The position numbers and the translations under genes are program-made. Source: Dendrophyllia cribrosa (lineage: Eukaryota > Cnidaria > Anthozoa > Scleractinia > Dendrophylliidae). Taken from it: a DNA stretch of 64,000 nt. Below are positions 49,357 through 58,684 of the stretch, in pieces. Numbering within the stretch: the stretch's first letter is position 1; every line of letters starts with the position of its first letter. The stretch covers positions 47,316,894 to 47,380,893 of the forward strand of contig JAJLRJ010000005.1 in NCBI GenBank assembly GCA_024195265.1, given 5' to 3'. Under the pieces are notes generated by a model. It saw only the letters and a list, made by a program, of their open reading frames with translations, searched no databases and was not told the DNA's origin.

Positions 49357-49811
49357 GAGGAGGAGGAGCTGCAGTAGCAGTAGCAGTAGCAGCAGTATAA
49401 GTAGCAGTAGCAGTAGAAGTAGAAAACCTTATCTTACAGAAATCCTCAAAAGGAACAATTAATAAAAAAAATTGACACTAATTTTGAAGTAGCTTTATTG
49501 TAATTTGAGCAAGGGAGGCCATGATTTTAACTTCTGTTTCTTCCTTTCCAGAGAGTGTGTTTATCCTGTGTCATTCCCTGATTCTTCTCAGTGTGGATCT
49601 TAGCAGTCCACACGTGAAAAACAAGATGTCAAAAAGAGAGTTTGTGAAAAACCTGCGCGGGATCGTCCAAGGACTGGAGACGGAGTTCCTGGGTGATCTC
49701 TACGACAACGTGTACCTTGAAGGGCACGTTGCCTTGAAGGCTAAAAAATGCACACAGAAGACCACCTTTCCATTTGAGAGGCCTTACGGGAAGATATTTC
49801 TACACATGTAA
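38522..49811 (+). CDS. FBXO8: FBXO8-like F-box/Sec7 protein, seven coding exons
   Basis: Exons 38522-38700, 43885-43936, 45853-45927, 46376-46494, 47298-47366, 47993-48108 and 49552-49811 splice in frame to 289 codons plus stop. The F-box is in exon 1 (FPPEVAVCVLSHLNATDLCL, then LADNELLWQ). The Sec7-type domain spans exons 4-7 (DVLQEIV, FFERVYPPDQRGEFLDTLL, LILLSVDLSSPHVKNKMSKR, LYDNVYLEGHVAL). In vertebrates FBXO8 is an SCF-type adaptor acting on ARF6. The start MGQ resembles an N-myristoylation context; an upstream open frame lacks an ATG. All introns are GT-AG except intron 3, which begins GC. Introns are loaded with repeats. It is the only clear host gene in the window. Confidence 0.88.
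39780..40490. repeat. MITE and partial copy in FBXO8-like intron 1
   Basis: CTTTCTAGGGGTTATAGGCA-type sequence occurs inverted at the two ends: direct copies at about 39790-39890 and 40030-40200, and an inverted copy at about 40325-40490. The arms include GACGTCAACCCGGGAAT. Non-coding. Confidence 0.6.
40748..40860 (+). repeat. Short interspersed repeat with (AAT)n head
   Basis: AATAATAATAATAATTAATG followed by ACTTATAAAGCGCACAT and CTCATGGCGCTTTACA, a pattern typical of dispersed repeats. Exact family unknown. Confidence 0.4.
43080..43364 (+). pseudogene. CGGBP1/BED-like zinc-finger fragment in intron 1
   Basis: One frame encodes ...RARQYPVGIFHADDGLLFC followed by SSCNVV. After a frame change near 43300 the next frame gives VVDKHLDSVSHKQN, completing a C2H2-like finger. 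This resembles the N-terminal finger of hAT-derived CGGBP1-like proteins. It is short, frame-broken and in an intron, so it is a TE relic. Confidence 0.5.
43885..43936 (+). CDS. FBXO8: FBXO8-like exon 2
   Basis: Acceptor TTTACACAG after a T tract, donor CAG|GTGACT. Encodes the KSTWGYVSAY segment, matching the family's KSTWG block after the F-box. Confidence 0.85.
43990..45170 (+). repeat. Degenerate minisatellite of GTAAGGTGGACACCCCT
   Basis: Variable-length repeats of (T)GTAAGGTGGACACCCCTAT-type units fill 43990-44335 and resume at 44995-45165, interrupted by the element at 44336-44990. It lies in intron 2 of the FBXO8-like gene. Confidence 0.8.
44336..44990. mobile_element. hAT-like non-autonomous element inside the minisatellite
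   Basis: Ends AGGTTCTCCGGAA and the complement of AGGGTTCTCCAGAA. Inside are a G tract with CATGCCCCCGGA (44842-44890) and an ACTCGTGCCCTTCGGGCACT hairpin. It splits the surrounding tandem repeat cleanly. Confidence 0.6.
45172..45815 (+). repeat. Tandem repeat of about 170 bp, three to four copies
   Basis: Each unit holds AAGCTGCAAACAACAGTTT, AATACAATGTACAGTTATTA, two GTAAGG(T/C)(A/G)GACACC motifs and GTCCTGAGGGTGTC. It ends about 40 bp before exon 3 of the FBXO8-like gene. Confidence 0.8.
45853..45927 (+). CDS. FBXO8: FBXO8-like exon 3, with a GC donor
   Basis: Acceptor CTTCTAG. Encodes SFKELYMLLDEG. The donor is GAG|GCAAGT, the usual context of GC-AG introns. Confidence 0.85.
46376..46494 (+). 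CDS. FBXO8: FBXO8-like exon 4
   Basis: Acceptor TTGTTCCAG, donor CAAG|GTTTGT. Start of the Sec7-like region (EIAKFI, REYLNTR). Confidence 0.85.
46744..47058 (+). repeat. tRNA-derived SINE in FBXO8-like intron 4
   Basis: The tRNA-like head has an A-box (TGGTCTAGTGGTTAACACG) and a B-box (GGTTTGAGCCTGG). A body follows with CCAGCATCCCATCCAGGGG and TAAGCTCCGGC. Plus strand. No poly-A tail is distinct. Confidence 0.7.
47298..47366 (+). CDS. FBXO8: FBXO8-like exon 5
   Basis: Acceptor TTATGCAG, donor TTAAG|GTAATG. Encodes RDVLQEIVNMQN...FLPVAL. Confidence 0.85.
47440..47890 (+). repeat. 20-bp minisatellite in FBXO8-like intron 5
   Basis: Degenerate units of GAGTTGCCGAGAGTGCACAA, about 22 copies with length variation. 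Long ORFs in it are repeat artefacts. Confidence 0.85.
47993..48108 (+). CDS. FBXO8: FBXO8-like exon 6
   Basis: Acceptor CTGTTGCAG, donor CTG|GTGAGT. Encodes FFERVYPPDQRGEFLDTLL. Confidence 0.88.
48290..48700. mobile_element. TA-type MITE in FBXO8-like intron 6
   Basis: CGTAAATCCTCTAT at 48291-48304 and its complement at 48686-48699, flanked by TA. Arms rich in AAGCCCCCCT. Confidence 0.75.
48789..49270 (-). pseudogene. Non-LTR retrotransposon (LINE) 3' fragment
   Basis: On the minus strand, broken frames encode LYKMLVTCRSVLLYGFTAW, then KLNAFQFKCLKRIIR and, after a frame change, IGHILCGE. This is the C-terminal, post-reverse-transcriptase region common to LINE proteins. Several stops. It ends in GAT/TAC microrepeats, and lies in intron 6 of the FBXO8-like gene. 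Confidence 0.6.
49300..49425 (+). repeat. Compound trinucleotide repeat (GTA)n(GCA)n(GGA)n
   Basis: Blocks of GTA, GCA, GGA and mixed AGTAGC repeats in succession, within FBXO8-like intron 6. Confidence 0.9.
49552..49811 (+). CDS. FBXO8: FBXO8-like exon 7 (terminal)
   Basis: Acceptor CTTTCCAG. Encodes the most conserved block (SVDLSSPHVKNKMSKREF) and ends at TAA 49809-49811. Confidence 0.9.
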
Positions 49812-51793
49812 TTATTTATAAACAATAAGTTATGCCAGGCAATTTTATGGTATGTTGAAAGTTTTCAAGTGGAAGGAAAGGCTTTAAATTAGGGGGCTCC
49901 CAATGATGAATGTTTAGTCAAACTCTTGGAATGGCATCGTACCTGTTGTTTCATAACATCTTAATGCCTTTAAAGGAAACCGTGTAAAAGGTAATACAGT
50001 TAGTTTTTTGGTTCTTTTAGCAGAATATTTCAGTGTCAGGAAATTGTAGGGAAAGGAATCTTATTCCCCGTTTGCTGGCTGCTTTCGCCTTTCCAAAAAT
50101 ACTTGCTGACCTTATTTTTTACCCAAAACGATATTTGTTATCCATCCGAAAACAAAAGGCGTTAAATGTTTTGATGCAACGAAAGTTTGAGGCGATATTT
50201 TACTTAAGAAAACTCTGGTTTTTAATTCTAATTTACTACGAATTTTTAAGATAACCAAGGCCTTCCAAACAGCTTTCCACCGAAACGATTCATTGGGTGC
50301 TCCTGTTAAATTCGAGTTTTAGAAAGGAACTTAGCAATGAGAAAAAATGTTTTACCACTAGCGAGTGTCACTGGTAAAAATAGAAATGTTTTTATGGGGA
50401 ATGGTGTGCGAGAAAGACACCTGTCGGAGAATTAAAATAAAAGCCAAAATTGTACCCACTATTTGTGAAAACTACAGCAGTTACTGTCACTGAAATTATG
50501 TGGCCAAATCACTTTTTTATATTTTACATTATTGCCACAAAAATTGAAGATTATTCACTATAAGCCTTCAGTTTAGTTATGAATATAACTATAATTTAAT
50601 ATTTAGAGCTCTCAGATCTGGCATACCTTACTATAGTTGATAAACTTTCCAATCAATCAGGTGATTCAGTTAATCCTGTACTCTTAGATTCACTGAGACT
50701 GCAGTTCAGTCTGCCAGAGTCGTTGTTAAGCAACATAACGTCGCACTGACGCAAAACGTTTCATAGTCCTCGCGGGTACACACGCTTAGCTTTCTTATAT
50801 TTGTACTAATTACAAGAGTTTTATTTTTTTTTTCCTAACTAAACAGTGGCCGAAAAGATTTGCCAAATTTGTCTTTTTATAAACTACAGAAAAAAAACAA
50901 CTTGAACAGCACCACAAGAAAGACTGTCTTACTCAATCTTAACCAACTTTCAATATTACCACAAGAAAAAGCTGCTTGGCAGCTTTCATTTTAATGGCCA
51001 GACAAGGATTTTATTTACAGACTCAAAAGTTAGAACCATGTTACATGAATTGTGGATTAGCTGTAGGAGAGATAGTGAAGGGGTGAAACTCTAGCAGTGC
51101 CTCTTGTCATGTACTGATCACAACCTATCCTATTCATATTTATTAGACACTATTTGTGTGAAAGACCATAGAAAGGGTCCGTATGACGAGATCAACTACC
51201 GGTTCTTAAAATGAAGTTTGAAACAAATCAAGTCGTAAGACGACTTGCGTTGCGCCAGTTCCAACCTGTTTTTCATTTAAACAGTTCTGTAAACCCCATG
51301 AACAGTGCGCCACTGGCTGATAATTAAGTTAAATCACAAATTTCATTATTTTGTAACATACTGAAAAACAAACTACTTTAAGAAAGTTCTGCTTAAGAGC
51401 TTTCATTTGAATGGTGACACTGATCTCATCCACAGACTCGAAAGATACCAAGAGGCACATTTTACGTAGAGGTTTCACCATAAGAATCGAAAGACAATGA
51501 ATATAAAAGGCATAAAACTGTTTTGGCAGCACTGCAGGTCTTGTCCTTCTTAACGTTTGCGTCTGAATCATGCACCATTTAGTGATTCTTTTTAGTATAA
51601 ATCAGTTTTATGTGTGACATGAAATTATTGTATCAGTCTTATGGAGTCGCACTTCTTCCCTACAGCTGTAAATATTTCTGGAACACTGTTAAAGAATTTT
51701 TTTTGTACAGCACAGTGTTTTATATTAAAATTTAAACCAACTCTATCAAACTTGCTTCGTTCTTCAATGTTTCTCGTAAAATGAAGGTTGCTT
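49812..51793. other. 3' flank of the FBXO8-like gene, no further gene
   Basis: Two diverged copies of a sequence with GCTTTCATTT(T/G)AATGG and ACAGACTC(A/G)AAAG (about 50975-51035 and 51390-51450). A third lies at 58017-58075. Otherwise AT-rich and featureless. Confidence 0.5.
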
Positions 51794-51796
51794 TAA

Positions 51797-52425
51797 AGCC
51801 TGGTTTCCACATAGTTGTAACTCAGTTGGCGACCGTCGCCGATCAAGCCTTACAACAATTTTGACTTAAGGGAAACGCGAGTTGCAATTGTTGTAATTAA
51901 GTCGGCGAGTGTTGCAGAAAAAGTCAGTGAACCAGTTCAACTTCTAGAACAATTACATTAGTCGCCGATGTCTCGACATTCAATGGAAACATTCGTCGGC
52001 GACAGGAAAGTGCAACGTGATGTTAATAACCAATCAACATTAAGAGTTGCATTCCAAGTCAGCCCTCATGCACAGTTTCAACATAAATCGGTCATTGCTA
52101 AACCGAGAAGTCCTGGCGCCCGTTTCTCGAAAGTCCCGAAAACCTTTCGGACCCGAAAAGCTGCGTTACGTGAGAATGTTTACCAATAAAGATTCGGTTT
52201 TTGCTGATTTTGAAAGCTAAGCAATAAAATGTGGCGTTTACTACACAACTTTAGCTGATTTGTGGGCTGAAAACTTCAACGCCTTTCGTTAGAAACTACG
52301 TTTAAAAAATAGCTTCCGGGCCCGAAGAGTCCTCGGGTGTTTCGAGCAACGCACGCCTGATCATGAGTGCTGGAGGGAAATCGGCGTCTGAGTTACAACA
52401 GTTACAACTATATGGAAACCAGGCT
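51797..52425. mobile_element. Harbinger-like MITE
   Basis: Termini AGCCTGGTTTCCACATAGTT and the complement of AGCCTGGTTTCCATATAGTT, flanked by TAA on both sides (51794-51796 and 52426-52428). A 3-bp TWA target is the PIF/Harbinger habit. No transposase. Confidence 0.7.
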
Positions 52426-52429
52426 TAAG

Positions 52430-53030
52430 TGAGTAGTAGTGTACTGGATAAATAAATGATATATCTGTTGTGGTGCAATTTTCATTATCATACATTACCA
52501 TACCCCAAAACAAGGGAAAATAAAATTTGCACCAAGGACAAAATTCAGTAGGCCTGCACCTCTTCGGAACCTCTAATTTCATTCGACCTGGATGAGGTGC
52601 ACCTCTATTGTTTTTAGGGCTAGAGTCCATTGTTGTGTTGTTTGTTCTATTGTTTTCTTAGCCAATCCTGTGAAGCGTTACGAAAAGTGCAAGTCTGCCC
52701 ACAAAATTGCACCACAACATATCCATTGTAGTTGAGGATGGAAAGTTTCCGCGCTGCAGGCTGGTTTCAGGTTACACCAAAATTTGGTTTTATCAACCGA
52801 GATTGTAAGGTTACCATGGTAACATGACCACTGTAAAGACACTGTACTCAAAAGCTGACGTTTCAAGCACTAGCCTTTTGTCAGAGCCAAACGTAAACGT
52901 CAGCTTTAAATTTTTTTTTCGGTGGCCAATTTACCTTTAATAACAATGCAGTGACAACCAAGTTTTCGTGTTTCACTCCGCCTTTAAGTTTCCAAGTAAC
53001 TTCGAAATGGAGAGCAATAATAATAATCAT
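52430..53030. other. No gene; short duplicated motifs
   Basis: AAGCTGACGTTT occurs directly and again near CGTAAACGTCAGCTTT (about 52851-52910), a short inverted pair. Nothing else recognised. Confidence 0.4.
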
Positions 53031-53032
53031 AA

Positions 53033-53319
53033 CAGGGTTCGTACGGTCATGGAAACCCTGGAAAGTCATGGAATTGTATAATTTAATTTCCAGGCCTGGA
53101 AAGTCATGGAATTTAAGTGCGGGTCATGGAATGCATGGAATATTATGTTCATGGTACAAAATCACTAAGGCAGCATACGTTGTGCGAATAATAAGGCAAG
53201 ATAAAAAATTTAAAAAATGATCGTTTTGATAAAATTTTGAAAACGACTGTTGAACTCTTGGTCATGAAAAATTTGAAAAGGTCATGGAATTTTAAAATCT
53301 GAAAAGAGTACTAACCCTG
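53033..53319. mobile_element. hAT-like MITE with CAGGGTT ends
   Basis: Begins CAGGGTTCGTACGGTCATGG and ends AGAGTACTAACCCTG. The interior repeats GTCATGGAAT many times. The target duplication is not clear. Confidence 0.65.
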
Positions 53320-53419
53320 TAATAAGCACACTTTCTGTTACCATACTTTACAACAAACATTTTTACAATATAGAATTATAAACAAAAATAGGTAATATTA
53401 CCCAGAATAACTAAAAAGC

Positions 53420-53755
53420 TAATCCGGACAAATCGCTATCCAGTTGATAAACGTTAACAAGCCTATTGCGCAATCGTAAAGGTAAAAACGGCAAACTGAT
53501 ATCGGGCAAATATATTTAACTGTTTGTTTTTTTTATTTCACTGGCTGTCTCTATCTTTTTTTCTTGCCGTAAGGATCAGTTTGCCGTTTTTACCTCTACT
53601 ATTTCAAGATTTTTACTGATCCAGGTCTACGATAGATCCGGTACTCTTCATTGGTTTGTCGTTGTGGTTTTACCGTTATTATAGTTTATTGCGCAATCCA
53701 CTGGATAGAGATTTATCCAATGGATAGCGCTATCCAACTTTTGAACAACCGGGGA
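53420..53755. mobile_element. Degenerate TIR element with CGCTATCCA motifs
   Basis: CGCTATCCAGTTGATAAA near the left end and the complement of CGCTATCCATTGGATAAA near the right end, both followed by TTGCGCAAT. The inner part has a second inverted pair of GGTAAAAACGGCAAACTGAT-like sequence. Confidence 0.5.
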
Positions 53756-53759
53756 TAAT

Positions 53760-55340
53760 CTTGTTTGCATAAAACCCATCATAGACCCCTGGGGGGTTTA
53801 TGTTTGCGGCGCATGCTGACTCGTCCCCACTCGTCTTTCTAGACAAGACGCGGGAGACGCGCGTGGGGGATAGAAGCGCGATCGAAGGGGGTGATGGGAA
53901 AGAGGAAAAGGAAAGGGAAAGAATCACACCTCGCGCTCCCCTCGTTAATTGAGAGACGACTGGGGACGAGTCAGCGGCGCATGCACTCCACTCTGAATCG
54001 CATGAAAATCGATCGCCAGATTGCTGTGAACAGTGCGGAGAAAACTGATGGTGCATTGGGGATTTGAAATCGCAGTTGAAATCACCTAAAATCGTGTCAA
54101 AAATCGCCTGTGTAAACATCGCTTTGCAAATCTTATTGTACATTATATTTACTTTTACTCGTATAATTTATACAATTAATCTCACAATCATTAAAATTTA
54201 CACCTAGAACAATATGTTAATCTCTCATTTGCAAGTTTCTGATAATGTATAGTTAATAGGAGACTATAAAACAAGGTAACGGTTTTCAGTTTCCAGTTTC
54301 CACTGCGTGTTTGTTGGGGTGCTTTCTATTCGATCAAACATAATAAATTCATTAAATGAAATTAAATGGAACTAAAATTTTTCGTAGTAAATACCGGTGA
54401 GATTATTTTGTGAAGGCTGTCCTCGCGGTTTTCAGAAATTCTATTTTAGGTTTGTTGCTAGTAGAAACGGTCAGGTAAGTCTGAAAATCTGATTTAATTA
54501 TAAGAGAAACATGATTAAAAACTTTTGTGGTCATTCTTAGAAATGTGAACTCTTATAACTTTGAGCATCATGAAAGGTACTAGTTTGGATTAACGTATGA
54601 TTTATTTAAAGTGTCGATGGAGGAAAAGTCAGTGACATAAAGAGGTAAGTGTTACATTTCCGGGAAGTCGTCAGTGATTAATAGCACGAATGATAAGTAG
54701 TAGATAAAATATGAGCGGAAGATCTGTTTACAATGGCGAGCCGAAGGCGAGCCATTGTAAACGCCCATACAGATCGGACGCGAATAATAGGCTATTAACA
54801 ACTTTCAGTCACTGCCAATCCGTATGGCAACAGCTCATTTTCAACCTCCGAAAACTGAAGAGGAAGAAATGTCCTTACTGCCTGAAACAGTACCTACAAA
54901 TACCAAATACAATACAAAATGGGCGGTGAACGTTTTTACTGCCTGGTAGAATACGAGAATGAACAAAAAGGATCAGTTGGAACGGATTTGAGTCAACCAA
55001 TGTCGAGGATCTGTCAGTCCCGCTGGAGCACATGTCCGCAAACAGTTTAAACTTCTGGGTCAGCAAATTCATTTGTGAAGTGGCGAAGCAAACCGGGGAA
55101 CGCTACCGTCATAAGAAGCTGTACCTACTTGTTTGCGGCATTAATCGCCATTTGGGAAATGTATAGGGGAAAATGGCGTTTAACATACTGGAGAAAAGTG
55201 ATAGGAGGTAAAACGACTTTCTTTGAAGCAATATTTCATCACATTTTGTGTTTATTTGTATGTTCCAAGAGTAAAGTTGACGGGTAAATGAAATTAAATT
55301 CTATGACGAAAATATGTCCATTGTGTTTTTTATGTTAATC
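53760..55340. other. No gene recognised
   Basis: Contains a 55-bp palindrome-like block at 54721-54775 (GATCTGTTTACAATGGC... folding onto GCCATTGTAAAC...AGATC). Otherwise nothing supported. Confidence 0.45.
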
Positions 55341-55348
55341 AGTACAGA

Positions 55349-55450
55349 TCTGTATCAAAAGTTAATGCATACTAATTAGCTGAGCAGGAGTCTGTATCAA
55401 AAGTTAATGCATACTAATTAGCTGAGCAGGAGTCTGTATCAAAAGTTAAT
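55349..55450 (+). repeat. 42-bp tandem repeat, 2.4 copies
   Basis: Unit starts TCTGTATCAAAAGTTAATGC and ends GCTGAGCAGGAG. Copies at 55349-55390, 55391-55432 and a partial one. Confidence 0.9.
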
Positions 55451-55852
55451 TCCACTGTTTAATAATTCATCAACCCCAGCCTTTCCCTGCTACCTATTCA
55501 ATCCCTCCCCGTGCTTTAAGACAGTTGATAAGTATTGGGGTTTACAGTTGTGCACATGTGATCTGAATACTGTGCTGGGATTGGTTTTCACTCTCATGAA
55601 TAATTAATGAATTTTACAACTCAAAATACAGTTGACTCTCTCTGAGCCGACCAATCTGAACAATCTCGTAAGCGAACATCTCCCTTCAGCGAACATCTTT
55701 ATAAAACCCCATTTGAAACATTTCGAAGCATTTCTTAGTCAAAACGCTGCATTTAGGCTGACTCTCGGCTAATAAGACATAATAAGCGACTATCTCCCGC
55801 AAGACACCACCTTTTAATGTTCGGACTCAAGGTTGGTCACCGCAATAGCCCG

Positions 55853-56275
55853 CATGTATTTACCGATACGGCAGACATATTGATTTTGCCCATTGTGCAT
55901 CTAACAGTGAACTTAATTGTTAGCTCTTCTTAAATCAACAACTCAAACACCGTTTAATTAAAAACATTCTGTGCAGCTCTCGCGTAGTTATGAATTATTT
56001 TCCTTATTTGTTCACGTTACTATTTTCACTAGCATGACTAATTAGTCAATTGGTCAATTCTGTATCTTATTTTGTAACGGGTGATGGCAGTTATAACCGC
56101 CGAACGAAACATGTCTTTAAACATAAAATAAGTGTTGTGTGTCTCCTTAGCCGATTTAATTCTAACTAATCTCCTGTTATCAAGACAACACCTTTTAACA
56201 AAGGAATGTATTAATATCATTGTTCATTATGCGATGCCTAAGGGGCAAAATCAATATGGCTGCCGTATCGGTAAA
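55853..56275. mobile_element. TIR element with TTTACCGATACGGCAG ends
   Basis: TTTACCGATACGGCAGACAT on the left pairs with the complement on the right (GGCTGCCGTATCGGTAAAAA), followed inward by TTGATTTTGCCC. A related end recurs at 56800-56895 (GGGGGCAAATTCAATGGCTG...CGTATCGGTAG). Confidence 0.6.
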
Positions 56276-56389
56276 AACTGGGGTATATTACAATCGCTAG
56301 CATGACGTGCTTAGCTCGATCGATCTAGATAACCATTCAAAAAAATGTCATAGCATTAAGGGTGAGAGCTCGGAGTAAAATAAATACAG

Positions 56390-56507
56390 TAGCTTACAGT
56401 ATCCCGTTATAGTCCCTTACAGTATCCCGTTATAGTATCCCTTACAGTATCCCGTTATAGTATGCCTTACAGTATCCCGTTATAGTATCCCTTACAGTAT
56501 CCCGTTC
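56390..56507 (+). repeat. 25-bp tandem repeat, about 5 copies
   Basis: Unit CCCTTACAGTATCCCGTTAT plus AGTAT, with small length changes. Confidence 0.85.
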
Positions 56508-56519
56508 ACTCAGCTCATT

Positions 56520-58237
56520 ATACAAGATGCTAGCGAAGGACAACTTCAACCGTTTATCATAGCATTAACTTAAACTAAAACTGTGACGTTTCTGGAACAC
56601 CGGCCGCAGCCTTAGCTCTAACTACGGCTGCAAATCAGCTGATTAGTAAAAATCTTATTTTCATTTATTGAGACGATTTTTTATGACTCTTTAGTTTGGG
56701 GTGATTTTTGCGCAACCGCTTTAGGGAAGTTTCCACACATCGACCAAAAAACAAACGCACGAAAATTCCCTGCATTAATTTTTTGATAAACCTTTTTTAC
56801 CGATAAGTCAGCCAAATTGATTCCCCCAGGGGGAAAGGTCGTTATGGGATGCCCTGGGGGCAAATTCAATGGCTGACGTATCGGTAGAAAGGTATATTGA
56901 GCAGCTTATCGTCTGAAATCCTCTTCTTCGGGAAATCGAGGGAAATGTTAACATGCAACTGATGGAACTGGTACTGTATAAATTCGTTGCCATCATAGAT
57001 TGCTAATAGCAACTGCTAGGTGCAATTTAATAACAACTGAAACTTCGGACTGTCAACAACATTATAATGCAAGCTGCCTCAGTTTTGTAATCTTTCGACA
57101 CATAAAGCCTGTTCGAATATAAACGTATGACTGTATGTGCAGAGTGAGAAAATTCCTTCAAGAACACCCTGGCTTACGAAGATGTTAACACGGAAATTAT
57201 AAGGCGGGTATTTTGCGGCCATATTTGGTGGTTCCACTATACTTGCTTGTAAGAGAGGGCAGTGCTTCTGAGAGGGCACAGAGTGACGAACGGGTGGAGC
57301 TAGAGTGACAAAGCTACAGAATGAAAAACATTTCGGTCCTGAGGAGCTAATTTATTTTAAAACTAAATAAGGATGTAGTCCCAATGTTACTCTTTAGATA
57401 CACTACTGAATTACTGTCGTCCTACAAATTCCACAAGGGGAAAAGGTTATGATTTTTGCTTGACTAAAACCCATCAGCTGAATGTACTTCCACTGACAAG
57501 GTTTATTGAGATATTTTATCATCACGAACCAGCTTATGGTGACCACTGGTGTACACTTGATAAAAACTCCATTATCCTGACAAAAGTTGGGCCTGGTGAT
57601 ATTTACTGCTAAATATATACCTAACAGCTATATCTGGCCGGCTGGTTGGATGAAAAACACGTCTCTTCGTTTCAACAACCACGGGTTGTATTTTCGGACA
57701 AGTTGCACCTTTTAAAGCTATTAAGAGAAACTTCTCGGTGACCATTCCTAACATTTTGCACATAAATACAAATTAATGACCTGATATGCCATGTCATAAT
57801 TGAATTATACGGGACGTCTAGAAAAATTCCTTGCCTAAATTTTCTGAAAAGTGACCACCAAGGAAGGTAATATAAGTGAAATAACTAAATACGGTAGGTG
57901 AAACATATCCCTTTAAAAATCCCAAAAGTGCCAAAAACCAAAATTCAAGAAAAATCCAAAATTTTATTTTGTAAAATATTGAAAAACGAATGGTACCATG
58001 CAAAAGTACTGTCGAAGAGGTTTCATTTGAATGGTCACACCATAGGATTTCGTCCACAGACTCAAAACTTAGAACTACACTTACGTCTACATGTCTCCAT
58101 GACTCTGGGAGTGAAAGGGACTGATACTGACTCTCTATCTCTCGCTTTAGTATCAGGCACTACGACGAGCCAAAACCGAATTGGTTATGATTTGTTCTCG
58201 CCATTTAAGGAATCACTTGAAATTTCAGTCTCGAAGT
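56520..58237. other. No gene recognised
   Basis: Holds the third copy of the GTTTCATTTGAATGGTCACA dispersed repeat (about 58017-58075) and repeat ends at 56800-56895. No coding sequence supported. Confidence 0.45.
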
Positions 58238-58239
58238 TC

Positions 58240-58296
<57 letters not shown>
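58238..58296 (+). repeat. (AGT)n microsatellite
   Basis: About 19 AGT units. Confidence 0.95.
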
Positions 58297-58540
58297 ATGT
58301 TGCTGAGTAAATCTTTATTTAGACACGATCGATAAATTTTTGAAGCTACAAACTGAGCTTATGGGGTCGTGTGTATAAAATAGAGGTTCAAAATTAAAAG
58401 TTAGCGCTAAAAGCATTTTGTTTTTAAGCAAAGATGCTTAGTCAAATAATTGATATTTTTGTCCAAAAACCAGCAAGATAAAATTAACCGTGACATTGGA
58501 AGGTACGGTACACGGTTATAGTCTGAGAAAGCGGATCTGA

Positions 58541-58679
58541 CAGGGGCGTAGCGTGCGTACCTGAAAAAGTCGAAAAAAAAAAAGCCTGTTGGGACTTGAG
58601 GGTGGGGGGAGGAGGTAGGGGGAGTGTTTGAAAACAGTGATCGTGCGTACCTCTGAAAACGTACTTGCTACGCCCCTGT
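58541..58679. mobile_element. 139-bp MITE with CAGGGGCGTAGC ends
   Basis: CAGGGGCGTAGC (58541-58552) and its complement GCTACGCCCCTG (58668-58679), flanked by the 5-bp direct repeat TCTGA. hAT-like ends. Confidence 0.75.
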
Positions 58680-58684
58680 CTGAA

